Below are positions 8,586 to 17,541 of a stretch of DNA of 64,000 nt, one piece after another. The notes beneath the pieces are model-generated. The model was not told the origin of the DNA, did no database searches, and saw only the letters and a program-made list of their open reading frames with translations. Position 1 is the stretch's first letter. Every line of letters begins with the position of its first letter. The stretch comes from Catellatospora sichuanensis (lineage in GTDB: Bacteria > Actinomycetota > Actinomycetes > Mycobacteriales > Micromonosporaceae), in contig NZ_VIQO01000001.1 of NCBI RefSeq assembly GCF_007483665.1, positions 1 through 64,000 on the forward strand, written 5' to 3'. A program made the translations under genes and the position numbers.

Positions 8586-10651
8586 AGGCCGGTCCTCCCC
8601 CCATTACGCCTACCGATACGCGAGATTTCGTCTCGCACTACTGTTGCCACCGAACGGCCTAGTTCCTTCTCCGTGATCACGGAACCGGCAACGTGGACCG
8701 TGACGTTTAAACCGCCTCCGCCACCAGAGCCACCGCGTACAGCGGCGAGGCTTCCGCCGGCCAAACCGATGTCATCGGTGAGCCCGTTGAGGGACTTCTT
8801 GACCAGCGGCGTACCGGAGTCGAAACCCGTCACGAGGGAGCCCATGATTGCCTCACCGGCAGGCTTGAGAAGAACCTTGTCCTTATCAAGCGGGCCCTTC
8901 CATGAGGGCAGCATGTTGGTTAGGCTCTTGAGCTTTTCCTTGACCTTGTTAAAGCCGTTCTGAATCGCCCGGAGCAAACCGTCAATGATGGCCTTACCAG
9001 CGTTGTAGAGCCAATCCTTGGCACCCGAGAAGACCCCGAGGATTTTCCCCTTGATTCCGTTGACAAAGCCCATCACGGTATTCACGCCGTTAGTGACCGC
9101 CGTACGGATGCCATTCCAAACCTCGGAAACCTTCGTCTTCACGAAATTCCAGGCGATTGACCAGCCGTTTTTGATGTTCGTCATTGTCGTGGAGATGAAG
9201 TTCTTAATCCAGTTAATGACGGTTGAAACTGTCGTCTTGATCAAATTCCAGTAGAATTTAAAGGACGTGACGACCGCATTCCAAACAAAATTCCAGGCTG
9301 TTTTGATCGCGCCTACCACAGTTGTGATAACGGTCCACACCATGTTGATGTAAAACGTCACTGCGGAAACGATCAGATTCCAAACCCAAATGATCGCGTC
9401 AAAGATTCCGGTCCAAATAGTGACCATCATTGACCACATGAATTTGAAATAGGCCACGACGAAATCGACCACAAACATGAAAGCGTTTTTGATCGCTTCC
9501 CAACATGCCGTGATGAAGTTGCGGAAACCTTCGTTGTTCTTCCACAGGTAGACGATTGCGGCAATCAGAGCCACGATGGCGATAATGATTAGGCCAATGG
9601 GGTTCAGGGAGAGCAACACGTTAATGATGCCCTGAATGACCGCCCATGCCTTCATCGCTAGAACTAGCGCGATGATCGCACCAACGATGACACCGAAGTA
9701 AACGCCTAGCGGCTCAAAGACAGCCGACCACTCACGGATAAAGCCGACAACCTTCTTTACCCAATCAACAAAGCTCTTGACTGCCGGAACTAGGTCAGCG
9801 TTGACCCACTGCCCCGCAGTCTTCGCCCACTCCGCAAACTTGGGCATCCACTTCTTGATAAGCGGAATCAACGGCTTGACCATCTCAGCCGCAGCCATCG
9901 AGACGTTGTCCTTCAACGCTGACCAAAGACCGGTCAGGGTTTGGGACTGCTTATCCATCGCACCGGCAAAGTTGTTCTTCGTGTAAGTCTGCGTAGCCTT
10001 CTCGAAGGTGTCCGAAGAAAGCTTGCGAGCCTCAATCTCCTTACGGAGAACCTTCACACTCTTACCGGTGGCAGCCGTGAGCATGTCCCAAATCGGCACA
10101 CCAGCGTCAATCAACTGGTTGATGTCGTCCATGCCCACTGCGCCGGCCGCATGGACCTGACCGAAGATGCGGGCCAGATCAGGAAGCCGCGCAGAAGGGA
10201 CACCGACAGCCGCAGCAATCTCGCCCATGCTCATGAGGAAGTTCTTGCGAGTCTGGTCAACCTTGAAGCCGAACCCCAGGAGGGTTCGGTCAGCCTGAGC
10301 CAAGTCGGCTAGCTCAAACGGGGTGGCGGCTGCCTTCTCCTTGAGCCACGCCATCTCCTCTTTAGCCCGCGCGTTGGACTTGAGGAGGGTCGTGAACGAC
10401 ACCTCCATCTGCTCAAAGTTGGCAGCGGTGGTGATGCCAAGCGTCGCGATGCCCGCTCCGGCAAGTGCCAGCCCACCTGCGGCCATGGCCCCGAAACCTA
10501 CGAGAGTGTCTGCGAAACCTTCCCAAGCTCCCGAAGAACTCTCCGCAGACTTTCGAGTTTCGTCGAGTCCCTTCCGAACATCTCGGAAGGCCGCTTGCGC
10601 ATCTCGGGAGTCACCCGCAACAACAACCTTCAACTTGCGGACATCAGACAC
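8582..10651 (-). CDS. Tape measure protein
   Basis: The 689-residue protein starts at GTG and overlaps the frame -1 tail chaperone. It has the TMP signature region of tape measure proteins ([15 protein letters not shown] to about residue 210, including GVPIWDML), a strongly hydrophobic block at about residues 320-400, and a region of repeated Trp/Phe/Asn-rich helices (about 400-560). Tape measures set tail length and help inject DNA. The C-terminal Gly-rich segment meets the tail-tip gene by a 4-base overlap. GTTTAAAC lies near the 3' end (8705). Confidence 0.9.
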   Translation of the reverse strand: MSDVRKLKVVVAGDSRDAQAAFRDVRKGLDETRKSAESSSGAWEGFADTLVGFGAMAAGGLALAGAGIATLGITTAANFEQMEVSFTTLLKSNARAKEEMAWLKEKAAATPFELADLAQADRTLLGFGFKVDQTRKNFLMSMGEIAAAVGVPSARLPDLARIFGQVHAAGAVGMDDINQLIDAGVPIWDMLTAATGKSVKVLRKEIEARKLSSDTFEKATQTYTKNNFAGAMDKQSQTLTGLWSALKDNVSMAAAEMVKPLIPLIKKWMPKFAEWAKTAGQWVNADLVPAVKSFVDWVKKVVGFIREWSAVFEPLGVYFGVIVGAIIALVLAMKAWAVIQGIINVLLSLNPIGLIIIAIVALIAAIVYLWKNNEGFRNFITACWEAIKNAFMFVVDFVVAYFKFMWSMMVTIWTGIFDAIIWVWNLIVSAVTFYINMVWTVITTVVGAIKTAWNFVWNAVVTSFKFYWNLIKTTVSTVINWIKNFISTTMTNIKNGWSIAWNFVKTKVSEVWNGIRTAVTNGVNTVMGFVNGIKGKILGVFSGAKDWLYNAGKAIIDGLLRAIQNGFNKVKEKLKSLTNMLPSWKGPLDKDKVLLKPAGEAIMGSLVTGFDSGTPLVKKSLNGLTDDIGLAGGSLAAVRGGSGGGGGLNVTVHVAGSVITEKELGRSVATVVRDEISRIGRRNGGRTGL

Positions 10652-11104
10652 CGGACTTGCTCCTAGCTTCCATGTACTCCCTCATGTAGGCGGAGAAGGC
10701 GCGATATTCGAGGATCGTGAAGCTTCTAACCTGGTCAGGACTCAGGGAGTAGAAGCGGCAAAAGGCGGCCCGATCCTTAAGCCGCTCTAGCTTTTTCCCG
10801 AGTCAGCCTCAGGGGACTTGCCCAGAACTAGAGCAGTGACGCGAACCTTCCGAGCGTCAGCGAGAGTGAAGGAAGGATCAGACTTCCGCTTCACCAGCCA
10901 CACGAGGCAGATGATTCCCTTAGCGGGAATCTTGGTGGTCATCTCGGGTCGGCCCTTGGCGTCAAAGACTCGGTTACCTTCGTCGTCAAGTACCGGAACC
11001 GGCCTCACGACATCATCAATCGGCTTACCAACGAACTCCTCAAAGTCCTCAAGGTCTCCAAGGGTCAGGTCATCGGGATCAAGGTTGATATCAAGGGTCT
11101 CCAC
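10644..11104 (-). CDS. Tail assembly chaperone, -1 frameshift product (gpGT-like)
   Basis: The short chaperone reading frame ends in GGA AAA AGC TAG on the minus strand. The heptamer G GGA AAA (plus-strand 10793-10799) is a classic -1 slippery site. Slipping there continues into [16 protein letters not shown] and ends at TGA 10644-10646, overlapping the tape measure start. This is the conserved G/GT arrangement of siphoviruses, in which a few percent of ribosomes make the long chaperone. Seen: the slippery site, the open -1 frame and the gene order. The efficiency is unknown. Confidence 0.8.
10787..11104 (-). CDS. Tail assembly chaperone, short form (gpG-like)
   Basis: A 105-residue acidic protein ([24 protein letters not shown] at the start, Lys/Arg-rich helix in the middle) between the tail tube gene and the tape measure, the constant position of siphovirus tail chaperones. 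It should coat the tape measure during tail assembly. It shares its start with the frameshifted long form. Confidence 0.8.
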   Translation of the reverse strand: METLDINLDPDDLTLGDLEDFEEFVGKPIDDVVRPVPVLDDEGNRVFDAKGRPEMTTKIPAKGIICLVWLVKRKSDPSFTLADARKVRVTALVLGKSPEADSGKS

Positions 11105-11119
11105 GGGAGGCCTCCTTAG

Positions 11120-11608
11120 TTAGTCAGGGAACGCTTGCCGGGACAGCTCCATAAGCGTCTCCATGTAAGCGTCAATAAGAGCGCGCCCGTCTTGGCGCAA
11201 AGTCGGATGAAGGAAGTAGCCGGGACCTCCGTCCCAACCTCCCCACTGATTGCCTCGCCATGTTTGGAACTGGCCGTATTGCTTCGCGCCAAACTCGGCA
11301 CCAAAGAAGTAGGGGGCCCGAGGTCCACCGCCCATGACGATTGACTGATTGGCGGACCGGTAGGCCCGGAGGGAGTTAGCGGCCCTCCGGGCTACACCAC
11401 GTTCTAAAGAAGCGCGCATCTTAGAGCGCGACACAACTTCGTTGGCTAGGTCAAAGTTGGCTTGGCGCAACTGTTTAGGGAAATCGCCCTCAACAGTCTT
11501 CAACGCCCGGTGAAAGTCCTTCAGACCCTCAATCCGAATCCGGTTACCGGTTAGCGTTGTGGTGGAGGTGGACCGGCCAGACTTGCTATAGCTGACCGTG
11601 GTTCCCAC
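11120..11608 (-). CDS. HK97 gp10-like head-tail/tail completion protein
   Basis: The 162-residue protein has the helix-rich start (IRIEGLKDFHRALKTVEGDFPKQLRQA) and the Trp/Gly-rich C-terminal half of HK97-gp10-type neck or tail completion proteins. It lies between the tail tube gene and the tail chaperone rather than before the tube gene, a variation on the usual order. The start follows the tube gene's stop with no gap. Confidence 0.6.
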   Translation of the reverse strand: MGTTVSYSKSGRSTSTTTLTGNRIRIEGLKDFHRALKTVEGDFPKQLRQANFDLANEVVSRSKMRASLERGVARRAANSLRAYRSANQSIVMGGGPRAPYFFGAEFGAKQYGQFQTWRGNQWGGWDGGPGYFLHPTLRQDGRALIDAYMETLMELSRQAFPD

Positions 11609-12577
11609 TTACGGAGCCACATCCTTAGACTTGTAGGCAACCGAAATCGGGGACGTAGTGCCGTCCCAAAGAACCTTGCCCTTGATGCTCTGCTCAATGA
11701 GCTTGGCACCATCGAAGTTGAGAGGGTCCTCATCAAACCGGCCGACAGGAATGGTCACGGTGAGGAGTCCACCCTGAGGGGAAGCCCAAGAAGCCGAGAT
11801 AGCCGCAACGTTGTTAGACGCAAGGCTTGCCGCTACACGCTGAGCGTGCACCAGGTCCTCAAACTCGCCCTTAAGCTCAAAGGTGTACTCACGCATACCC
11901 TCTTCAAGGGGTTCCTGCTTACCGGTCGAAAGCCACCGGTCAGCCTTCAAGTTGTTCTCACCCTTGAAGGAGATATCCGAGACACCGAACGGTGCGCCGG
12001 CCACCTGAACCGAACCGCCAACGAACGTGAACAGTTGGCCATCGGTGCCATACGTGGGAGTTGCAGCCGCGTACGCCCCGGCGCCTGCGCCGATCGTCTC
12101 TTTCTCAAAGTCAAGGTCAAGCGACATCTGTAGGATGCCGTCCACCTGGTTAGAAAGCTCCCAACCCTTGACCTTGCCACCCTCGTACGTGAAGGGGTGG
12201 AGGACACCACCGACAGCAACCCGGCCTACCTGAACCGTCAGGGCCTTGCCCTTGAGGTCACCAACGGTAGACGTGTGAGTGGTAAAGCCACCCGAGGGAG
12301 CACCAGCGGCAGTGGCACCAAGCGCGTGAGCGAACAACAGGCCAAAGCCGCTGTCCATCACTTCAAGTTTGATGTCACCTTCCGCACCCTTTGGGTTCGG
12401 CTGGAATCGGTCCATGTGGAGCACACGCTGACCGGCCCTGTGAGCCTCAGACTCGATGCGCTCATACTTGCCTGCCAGGCCCTCACTCAGCATCTCAAGG
12501 AAGCGAGTCGGGGCAACAGCCGTGCCATACGTAGCCTCGGGCGCAAGCCCAAGGTAGGAGTCATGAATGGAAGGCAT
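11609..12577 (-). CDS. Major tail tube protein
   Basis: The 322-residue protein starts IHDSYLGLAPEATYGTAVAPTRFLEM, the typical beginning of long actinophage tail tube proteins, and continues with beta-rich repeats. Its place, upstream of the tail chaperones, fits the main tube subunit. A GAAGAGGAG ribosome site precedes the ATG at once. Confidence 0.85.
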   Translation of the reverse strand: MPSIHDSYLGLAPEATYGTAVAPTRFLEMLSEGLAGKYERIESEAHRAGQRVLHMDRFQPNPKGAEGDIKLEVMDSGFGLLFAHALGATAAGAPSGGFTTHTSTVGDLKGKALTVQVGRVAVGGVLHPFTYEGGKVKGWELSNQVDGILQMSLDLDFEKETIGAGAGAYAAATPTYGTDGQLFTFVGGSVQVAGAPFGVSDISFKGENNLKADRWLSTGKQEPLEEGMREYTFELKGEFEDLVHAQRVAASLASNNVAAISASWASPQGGLLTVTIPVGRFDEDPLNFDGAKLIEQSIKGKVLWDGTTSPISVAYKSKDVAP

Positions 12578-12663
12578 TTACTCCTCTTCCTTGATAGTGA
12601 TCTCAAAAGCGGGACCGAGGGTCACCGCAAGTTCCGCCGGTACTTCCACCGGTTCATTTCGGG

Positions 12664-12698
12664 GAAAAAGAAAACCCCCACCGGTAACGGCAGGGGCA
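12664..12698 (-). terminator. Terminator upstream of the tail tube gene (minus strand)
   Basis: On the minus strand CCCCTGCCG pairs with CGGTGGGG around TTAC and is followed by TTTTCTTTTT. It would stop head-gene transcription before the tail tube gene. The gap 12578-12714 has no clear promoter; a possible reading frame of about 23 codons (GTG start) ends at the tube gene's ribosome site. GTGTAAAC lies at 12705. Confidence 0.75.
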
Positions 12699-12714
12699 TG
12701 ACCCGTGTAAACGA

Positions 12715-13143
12715 CTACGGCCGACACGTTGCGGTCACCACCGTTTCAAATTGCGCCTCATACAGGGCCGGATCAACCGGCCAAGAGTTCATGCGCTTAG
12801 GGGTAAAGATGGATGTGATAGCCAACCCGGACATGCCAGGGTTGGCGGCTAGCTCCGCCTCAAAGTCGGAAGCCATAGCCGTCACGTAGTTCTCAACCTC
12901 TTCCGGGGTACCGCCCGTAATCTGAGCCGAGAAACCCACCGTGATGGAGAACGTCTCCTCACGGGAACGGTTCGTGACCCAACGGATTTCGTCCCACGTG
13001 ATCTCACCGACGAAAGTCCACTTCCGCTCCACCGAGCGGACCGGATAGCCGTAGGACACCTGCAACTTGTCTGCCGATGTCATCGGCATATCCGTCAGGA
13101 GATCCCGGAGGAAGCTTTTGACAGCGGGGGCCCTGGTGGTCAT
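12715..13143 (-). CDS. Tail terminator / minor tail protein
   Basis: The 142-residue protein lies between the head-tail adaptor and the tube gene and has the alpha/beta pattern of small tail terminator proteins: an N-terminal helix with FLRDLLTDMP, beta strands, and a helix TPEEVENYVTAMASDFEAEL. It should cap the tube and join it to the head. It overlaps its upstream neighbour by 4 bases. Assigned from position and size. Confidence 0.6.
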   Translation of the reverse strand: MTTRAPAVKSFLRDLLTDMPMTSADKLQVSYGYPVRSVERKWTFVGEITWDEIRWVTNRSREETFSITVGFSAQITGGTPEEVENYVTAMASDFEAELAANPGMSGLAITSIFTPKRMNSWPVDPALYEAQFETVVTATCRP

Positions 13144-13961
13144 CCGAGGCTCACCGACTCAGCGAGGCTGAACGTGTAATCGCTCAGGGCCTTGTCAACG
13201 TCCGGGATGCCTGTCTGAGAACCCCGAACACCGGGAGTGCTCAGCGTGTACGTGCCACCCTCGGAAGGCTGGAAACTGGTTGCCCTGTCCGGGATTCCGG
13301 ACCTCGAAGCCACCAGGTGGCTACGGGCCCGCAGCAGAGCGGCCCTGTGGATGTCGTCAGGAACGGCCTTGAATCCGTACGACACGTCAAGCCAGTAGAC
13401 GCCACACGGCAGGGTGTCGAAGCCGACCAGTCCGCCCAGCTCGTCCACCGACACGGACGCGGTTACGTCTGCGCCGGCCACATCCACAACGTTCGCCACG
13501 GCGTACGCGTCCCACAGGCCCGGCCAGATCCACGACTCCCCGGAGCTGCCTACCGGCATCCTCCGCGTGCGGGGCGTGAAGCTACGGCCGGTGATGGACT
13601 CAAACTCCCGCTCAGTGATCTCCCGTGCACGTCGAACGTCAGCGGTGGAGTGTCTGTCGGGGGTCAGATCCTCATCTGACTTGCGGAGTTCGGGGATGGT
13701 GAACAGGTAGCCGCCCACAACCTCAAGCACGGTGGCGTCAATTACTCCGTCACCCGTCCACAGGGCCGTGTAAACGCCCTGAGGGAGGGCCGGAACGGAA
13801 ACCGTGTAAACGCTGCCTGCCTTGGAAGCGGGCCCCTCAAACGCGGGGGTTGTGGCACCCTGCCGCATAACCGACACGGTCACGGTGTCAGGCGTTAGCT
13901 CTGACTCGTCATCTAGGAAGGTGTGGGTCAGCGCTAGGGCCCGGCCAGTCAGGAAGCGCAC
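13140..13961 (-). CDS. Head-tail connector (adaptor) with N-terminal Ig-like part
   Basis: The 273-residue protein has an N-terminal beta-sandwich-like stretch (about residues 1-85) and a C-terminal helical adaptor portion (TPDRHSTADVRRAREITEREFESITGRSF; later DIHRAALLRARSHLVAS) like gp6-type connectors that sit under the portal. Most adaptors lack the N-terminal domain. GTGTAAAC sites occur at 13768 and 13804. Confidence 0.65.
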   Translation of the reverse strand: MRFLTGRALALTHTFLDDESELTPDTVTVSVMRQGATTPAFEGPASKAGSVYTVSVPALPQGVYTALWTGDGVIDATVLEVVGGYLFTIPELRKSDEDLTPDRHSTADVRRAREITEREFESITGRSFTPRTRRMPVGSSGESWIWPGLWDAYAVANVVDVAGADVTASVSVDELGGLVGFDTLPCGVYWLDVSYGFKAVPDDIHRAALLRARSHLVASRSGIPDRATSFQPSEGGTYTLSTPGVRGSQTGIPDVDKALSDYTFSLAESVSLG

Positions 13962-13963
13962 GG

Positions 13964-14155
13964 TTACGCCTCCTTACGCGGGCGGCCCGGTCCGCGCGTC
14001 TCGCGACGCTCAGCCGGAGCCTCAGCAACAGCCTCCGCGTAGCCATCCTGAATCAGACTGAAAGCGAGGCCCTTGTCTAGCTCCACTACGTCACCGCGCA
14101 GAAGAACCCGGTAAGCCGTGTAACCGGGGACGGTACGGGTAATTCTGATCTTCAC
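13964..14155 (-). CDS. Small head protein with AT-hook-like tail
   Basis: The 63-residue protein starts with a compact beta-rich part (MKIRITRTVPGYTAYRVLLRGD) and ends in RGPGRPRKEA, which contains the GRP core of an AT-hook. It lies between the capsid and connector genes, where short proteins of unknown role are common in actinophages. The tail could touch packaged DNA; that is inference. Confidence 0.55.
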   Translation of the reverse strand: MKIRITRTVPGYTAYRVLLRGDVVELDKGLAFSLIQDGYAEAVAEAPAERRETRGPGRPRKEA

Positions 14156-14185
14156 TTCAAACCTCCATTAAGTTGTGCGTCAGGC

Positions 14186-14215
14186 AAAAAGAAAGGGGCC
14201 CCCGGAGGGGCCCCG
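14186..14215 (-). terminator. Terminator after the capsid gene (minus strand)
   Basis: On the minus strand GGGGCCCCTCC pairs with the matching G/C arm and runs into CCTTTCTTTTT. It would keep capsid mRNA abundant relative to the connector genes. Confidence 0.85.
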
Positions 14216-14220
14216 ATCAA

Positions 14221-15441
14221 TTAGGCAGTGACAGTCAGGCACTTAACAGAGTTGGTGTCGAACAGATCACCGCTACCGCGCCAGTTCACCTTGAACGCAA
14301 TAACGTCACGGTCAAAGCCGTACTCATCGCTACGGGTAACCTTCAGGCTCTTAACCTGACGGATCAGGTACTTAGACGGGTCGCCGAACGCGGCAACCTT
14401 CGCACCCGCACCCACGGTAAGGATGTTCGGGTCAGTCAGAACGGGCTTGCCCCACAGGGTGTCCGGCATACCGGCCTGAACGCTCGGGTTCCACACGTAC
14501 TGGCCATCGGTGCCCTTGAGCTTCCGCAGAATCGGGTTAGCCGAATCGTTGAACATGTAGACGCCGTTACGGCGGTACGGGGCCTTCAGGCCAAACTGGA
14601 GATCCAGCAGGTTGTCAAAGGTCAGCGCACCCGCAAAGTTGGCGTAGTTGTTCTGAGCGGTAGCGCGAGTGATCCAACCCCACGGCTTAGTGGTACCCGC
14701 ACCAACCAGCAGGTCAGCCACGATGGCATCCGCCAGGGCCTCACCCGCATCCTCAGCGAGAATCGACAGGATCGGAAGCTCCGAGTCATCGACGATTTCC
14801 TGCGTAGCCTCGGTGATAACACCGTACTTGTACGCGCCGATGTTCGTCTTCGACCAAGCGGTGTTGGCCTTGCTGTACGCGGTGTTCTCAGTCACCGGGC
14901 CAAACGAACCCGACTCAAGCTGAACCGGAGCAGTAGCCGGGTTGAGCGCGTTCTTAACCGGCCACTCCATCGTCTCACCACCGGAGGTGGTCAGAAGACG
15001 CGCGTAGCTGAAGAATGCCGAACGCTCACGCATAGCCTCAAGAACCTGAGCAACAAACGTGGTCTGCTTAGTGTTGCTCGCCGCGCCAGTGCCACCCACC
15101 GACTGAGCGGTACGAAGGTCAAAGTCAACCTCCTTGACCTCACCGCGCGCCAGGGCCCGCAGCTCCGCAGCCTCATCACGAGCCGAACCGCGCTGCTCAC
15201 CGGAACCGCCGGCCAGCTTCGCCATCCGCTCATTGATGGCCCGAGTCTCAACCTCAGACTCAGCCGCGCGAACGTGGCCGTCCGCCTCCTTGGCCAGAGC
15301 ATCGATATCCGCATCGATAGCCGAGATGCGCGAACGCTTCTCCTCATCGGTGAAGACCTTATCCTCAAGAACGCGCTTGCGCTCCTCGAAAGCACGTGCG
15401 CGCTTCTCCAGCGCGACAGTTGCCGCAGCCTTGAAATCCAC
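14221..15441 (-). CDS. HK97-type major capsid protein with N-terminal scaffold domain
   Basis: I place the start at the GTG at 15441 because AAGGAGGAATT precedes it by a good distance; an in-frame ATG 39 bases upstream lacks such a site. The 406-residue protein has an N-terminal coiled coil (about residues 5-95, ALEKRARAFEERKRVLEDKV), the delta domain removed by the protease, and then the HK97 fold (TTSGGETMEWPV, LPILSILAEDAGEALADAI, GKPVLTDPNI). Terminators flank the gene on both sides, consistent with a separately abundant message. Confidence 0.9.
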   Translation of the reverse strand: MDFKAAATVALEKRARAFEERKRVLEDKVFTDEEKRSRISAIDADIDALAKEADGHVRAAESEVETRAINERMAKLAGGSGEQRGSARDEAAELRALARGEVKEVDFDLRTAQSVGGTGAASNTKQTTFVAQVLEAMRERSAFFSYARLLTTSGGETMEWPVKNALNPATAPVQLESGSFGPVTENTAYSKANTAWSKTNIGAYKYGVITEATQEIVDDSELPILSILAEDAGEALADAIVADLLVGAGTTKPWGWITRATAQNNYANFAGALTFDNLLDLQFGLKAPYRRNGVYMFNDSANPILRKLKGTDGQYVWNPSVQAGMPDTLWGKPVLTDPNILTVGAGAKVAAFGDPSKYLIRQVKSLKVTRSDEYGFDRDVIAFKVNWRGSGDLFDTNSVKCLTVTA

Positions 15442-15481
15442 TAGGGAATTCCTCCTTGTGTTAAGCCCGGAAATGGGCATG

Positions 15482-15518
15482 AAAAAAGGGCCCTTGCCCC
15501 GATCGGGGAGGGCCCTGC
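15482..15518 (-). terminator. Terminator between protease and capsid genes (minus strand)
   Basis: On the minus strand a GGGCCC/CCCCGATCGGGG double stem is followed by TTTTTTC, between the protease stop and the capsid ribosome site. Either the capsid gene has a promoter here that I cannot see, or termination is partial. Confidence 0.75.
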
Positions 15519-15528
15519 TCTACCGGGC

Positions 15529-16140
15529 TTAGCCGCGTAGAAGGTGAAGCGCCACAGCGTTAGGCAGTGGCGGAGGGTCAGGAATCCAAAGGGCGCGCTT
15601 CTCAGGCACGAGAGTTGCCGCGTGCGCCAGGGCGCGCGTACTCACCTTGGACTCGCTGGTGAGGTATGCCGGGTAAGTCACCGGGGATACGTCAAACAGT
15701 GCGAGGGACCGAACGGCCCTCAGCGGAAAGTCATCCTCGTCAAGGCTCCAGTCCTCATCAAGGGCCCGGAAACCAAACGAAGACTGAGACACGTCCCCGC
15801 GTTCCATCGAGATAATCAGGTCACGCACATACGACTGACGCTCATCGGCGTCAATCTCGTACGCAAGCCCTTCCGAGTCCTCCGACAGGCGGAGGGTGCC
15901 CGCACGATTCCGACCGAGGATCAGGTTTGCGTCATGGTTGACCAGCGCGCGAACGTCGTCACGCTCAATGGCTTCCTTGCCGGCACCCTCAAGGATTGTC
16001 TCCTTGAAGCCACCGAGGTTTTGAGAGCGCGCCCGGAACCGGTACGCGTAACCCTCAATAACCACCTTGCCGTCTCCGGCGGACCTAACCTCAAACTCGG
16101 TAGGAAGAGTGCGACGCTCAATCTCACTCGTCAGCGTCAT
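15529..16140 (-). CDS. Prohead protease (S78 family)
   Basis: The ATG at 16140 follows GAAGGAGA and gives 203 residues. Family features are the beta strand KVVIEGYAYRF, the catalytic histidine in ALVNHDANLILGR and the catalytic serine in VSQSSFGFRAL, then a final strand before VSPVTYPAYL. It matures the capsid by removing the scaffold domain. The start overlaps the end of the portal gene. Confidence 0.9.
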   Translation of the reverse strand: MTLTSEIERRTLPTEFEVRSAGDGKVVIEGYAYRFRARSQNLGGFKETILEGAGKEAIERDDVRALVNHDANLILGRNRAGTLRLSEDSEGLAYEIDADERQSYVRDLIISMERGDVSQSSFGFRALDEDWSLDEDDFPLRAVRSLALFDVSPVTYPAYLTSESKVSTRALAHAATLVPEKRALWIPDPPPLPNAVALHLLRG

Positions 16141-17380
16141 TCTCCTTCTCCTCATCCGCCGGAGGTTCCTCCTCCGACTCAGGTGGAGCCTCAACAGGCT
16201 TAGCCGCCTGTGGCTCCTTTCCAATCTCAGACACGTTCATCGGGCGAACGTGCGCCTTACCCTTGCCACCCGGAATCGGTTCCATGTCCTCAAGGGCCCG
16301 GACCTCATCGAGCGACATGATGCCGTTATTGACAGCGATCACGTAGCTTTGGAAGCGCTCATACGTCTTGGCCCGCAGTAGGGCGTTAACGTTGAACTTG
16401 ATGTACTGGCCGTTAGGCAGCAGAGCGGAGAACGCCTGCTCTAGCCGGACAAGCCACGGCACCAAAGTGTGCTGAATGAAGAAAGTATTTTGTTCCTCGA
16501 CACCCGTTCCCCAAGAGGATTGGACCGTGGGGTCAATCATGTGAGGGGGGACGCGGTAGAGATTCGCAATCTCTAGCTTCTGAAAGCGTCGAGTCTCAAG
16601 AAACTGTGCCTGCTCCGGGGTGATGCTGATGGACTTCCAAGAAGCGCCACCGGTCAGGATGCCCACAGCGTGACTGTTGATGATGCCCGCGTGAGACTTC
16701 TTGAGCATCTTCGCCAGGATGGCAACTTCACCGGGCTTGGGATTGCCCGGATGCTCAACGACACCCGCCATGGTGGTTCCCTGTGAGAAGAACCTTGCGC
16801 CGAACTCCTCCGCTGCCAGGGCAAGCCCAATCGCTTCCTTAGCGTGATCAATCACGGAGATACCCCGACGCTTCCCCGGAACGGTGAAGGCCGGAATGTG
16901 GAGCATTTCCTTAGGCGTGAAGTCCTTACCGCCCATGCGGTAAATCGGCGTAGCGGAGTCTTCGTCCACCTCAACCAACTTGGGGTCAACCGCCCACACG
17001 GAGACGATCGTTCCCGCATCGTTGCGTCCGAGGGCGATGAACGCATTACCGTCCTCACCAAGGAGACTGATCATCACCTTGTGCCAGAACGCATACGGCG
17101 TCTCAAACGGGTTCGGCGCGGCCAACCAGGCCGGGCCATCTACCGGCAGCCTCCGGCCCTTGGCCTTCATCTTCCGGAACGCATCCACCGGGAGGCTTGC
17201 CACACCATCGGCAATCAGGCTTTGGCTCGCCCACACGGCAACCAGCGTCCGGGCCCGGTTCGGGTTCACGGTCACTCCGGCAGCGCTCTTGCTGCCACCG
17301 TTCCACTCAACGTCACGGGCCCAATCTCCGGCCGTGCCGGACAAAGCCGCTCGCGTCTCAAATCGTTTAAACAGACTCAT
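16124..17380 (-). CDS. Portal protein
   Basis: A 418-residue HK97-type portal with the expected pieces: VNPNRARTLVAVWASQSLIADGVASLP, WAVDPKLVEVDE, IPAFTVPGKRRGISVIDHAKEAIGLA, and ANLYRVPPHMI. The C-terminal tail is rich in Glu/Asp. It forms the dodecameric ring through which DNA enters. GTTTAAAC (17365-17372) covers codons 4-6, so a bound repressor would meet the ribosome start region of this gene. Confidence 0.9.
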   Translation of the reverse strand: MSLFKRFETRAALSGTAGDWARDVEWNGGSKSAAGVTVNPNRARTLVAVWASQSLIADGVASLPVDAFRKMKAKGRRLPVDGPAWLAAPNPFETPYAFWHKVMISLLGEDGNAFIALGRNDAGTIVSVWAVDPKLVEVDEDSATPIYRMGGKDFTPKEMLHIPAFTVPGKRRGISVIDHAKEAIGLALAAEEFGARFFSQGTTMAGVVEHPGNPKPGEVAILAKMLKKSHAGIINSHAVGILTGGASWKSISITPEQAQFLETRRFQKLEIANLYRVPPHMIDPTVQSSWGTGVEEQNTFFIQHTLVPWLVRLEQAFSALLPNGQYIKFNVNALLRAKTYERFQSYVIAVNNGIMSLDEVRALEDMEPIPGGKGKAHVRPMNVSEIGKEPQAAKPVEAPPESEEEPPADEEKENDADE

Positions 17381-17541
17381 TCGTCAATCGCCCATCCGAT
17401 AGCCGCCAGGAAACCGCCGGCCACGAACAGGCCAAGCCACGGGGCAAGTACGAAAGCGCCAGACGCGAACACCGCCAGGCCCGAAACTTGGAGGGCATTA
17501 GCCCGGTGAGACTTCACAGTGCGCGACAAGGCCTTAGTCAT
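17377..17541 (-). CDS. Small membrane protein between terminase and portal
   Basis: With the ATG at 17541 this is a 54-residue protein with a basic start (MTKALSRTVKSHRANALQ) and two hydrophobic stretches. It overlaps both the terminase and portal genes by a few bases. Function unknown. Confidence 0.6.
   Translation of the reverse strand: MTKALSRTVKSHRANALQVSGLAVFASGAFVLAPWLGLFVAGGFLAAIGWAIDE

Noticed and set aside
14173-15444. 423-codon plus-strand frame opposite the capsid gene
   Set aside because: Antisense shadow of the major capsid protein gene with no recognisable domain.
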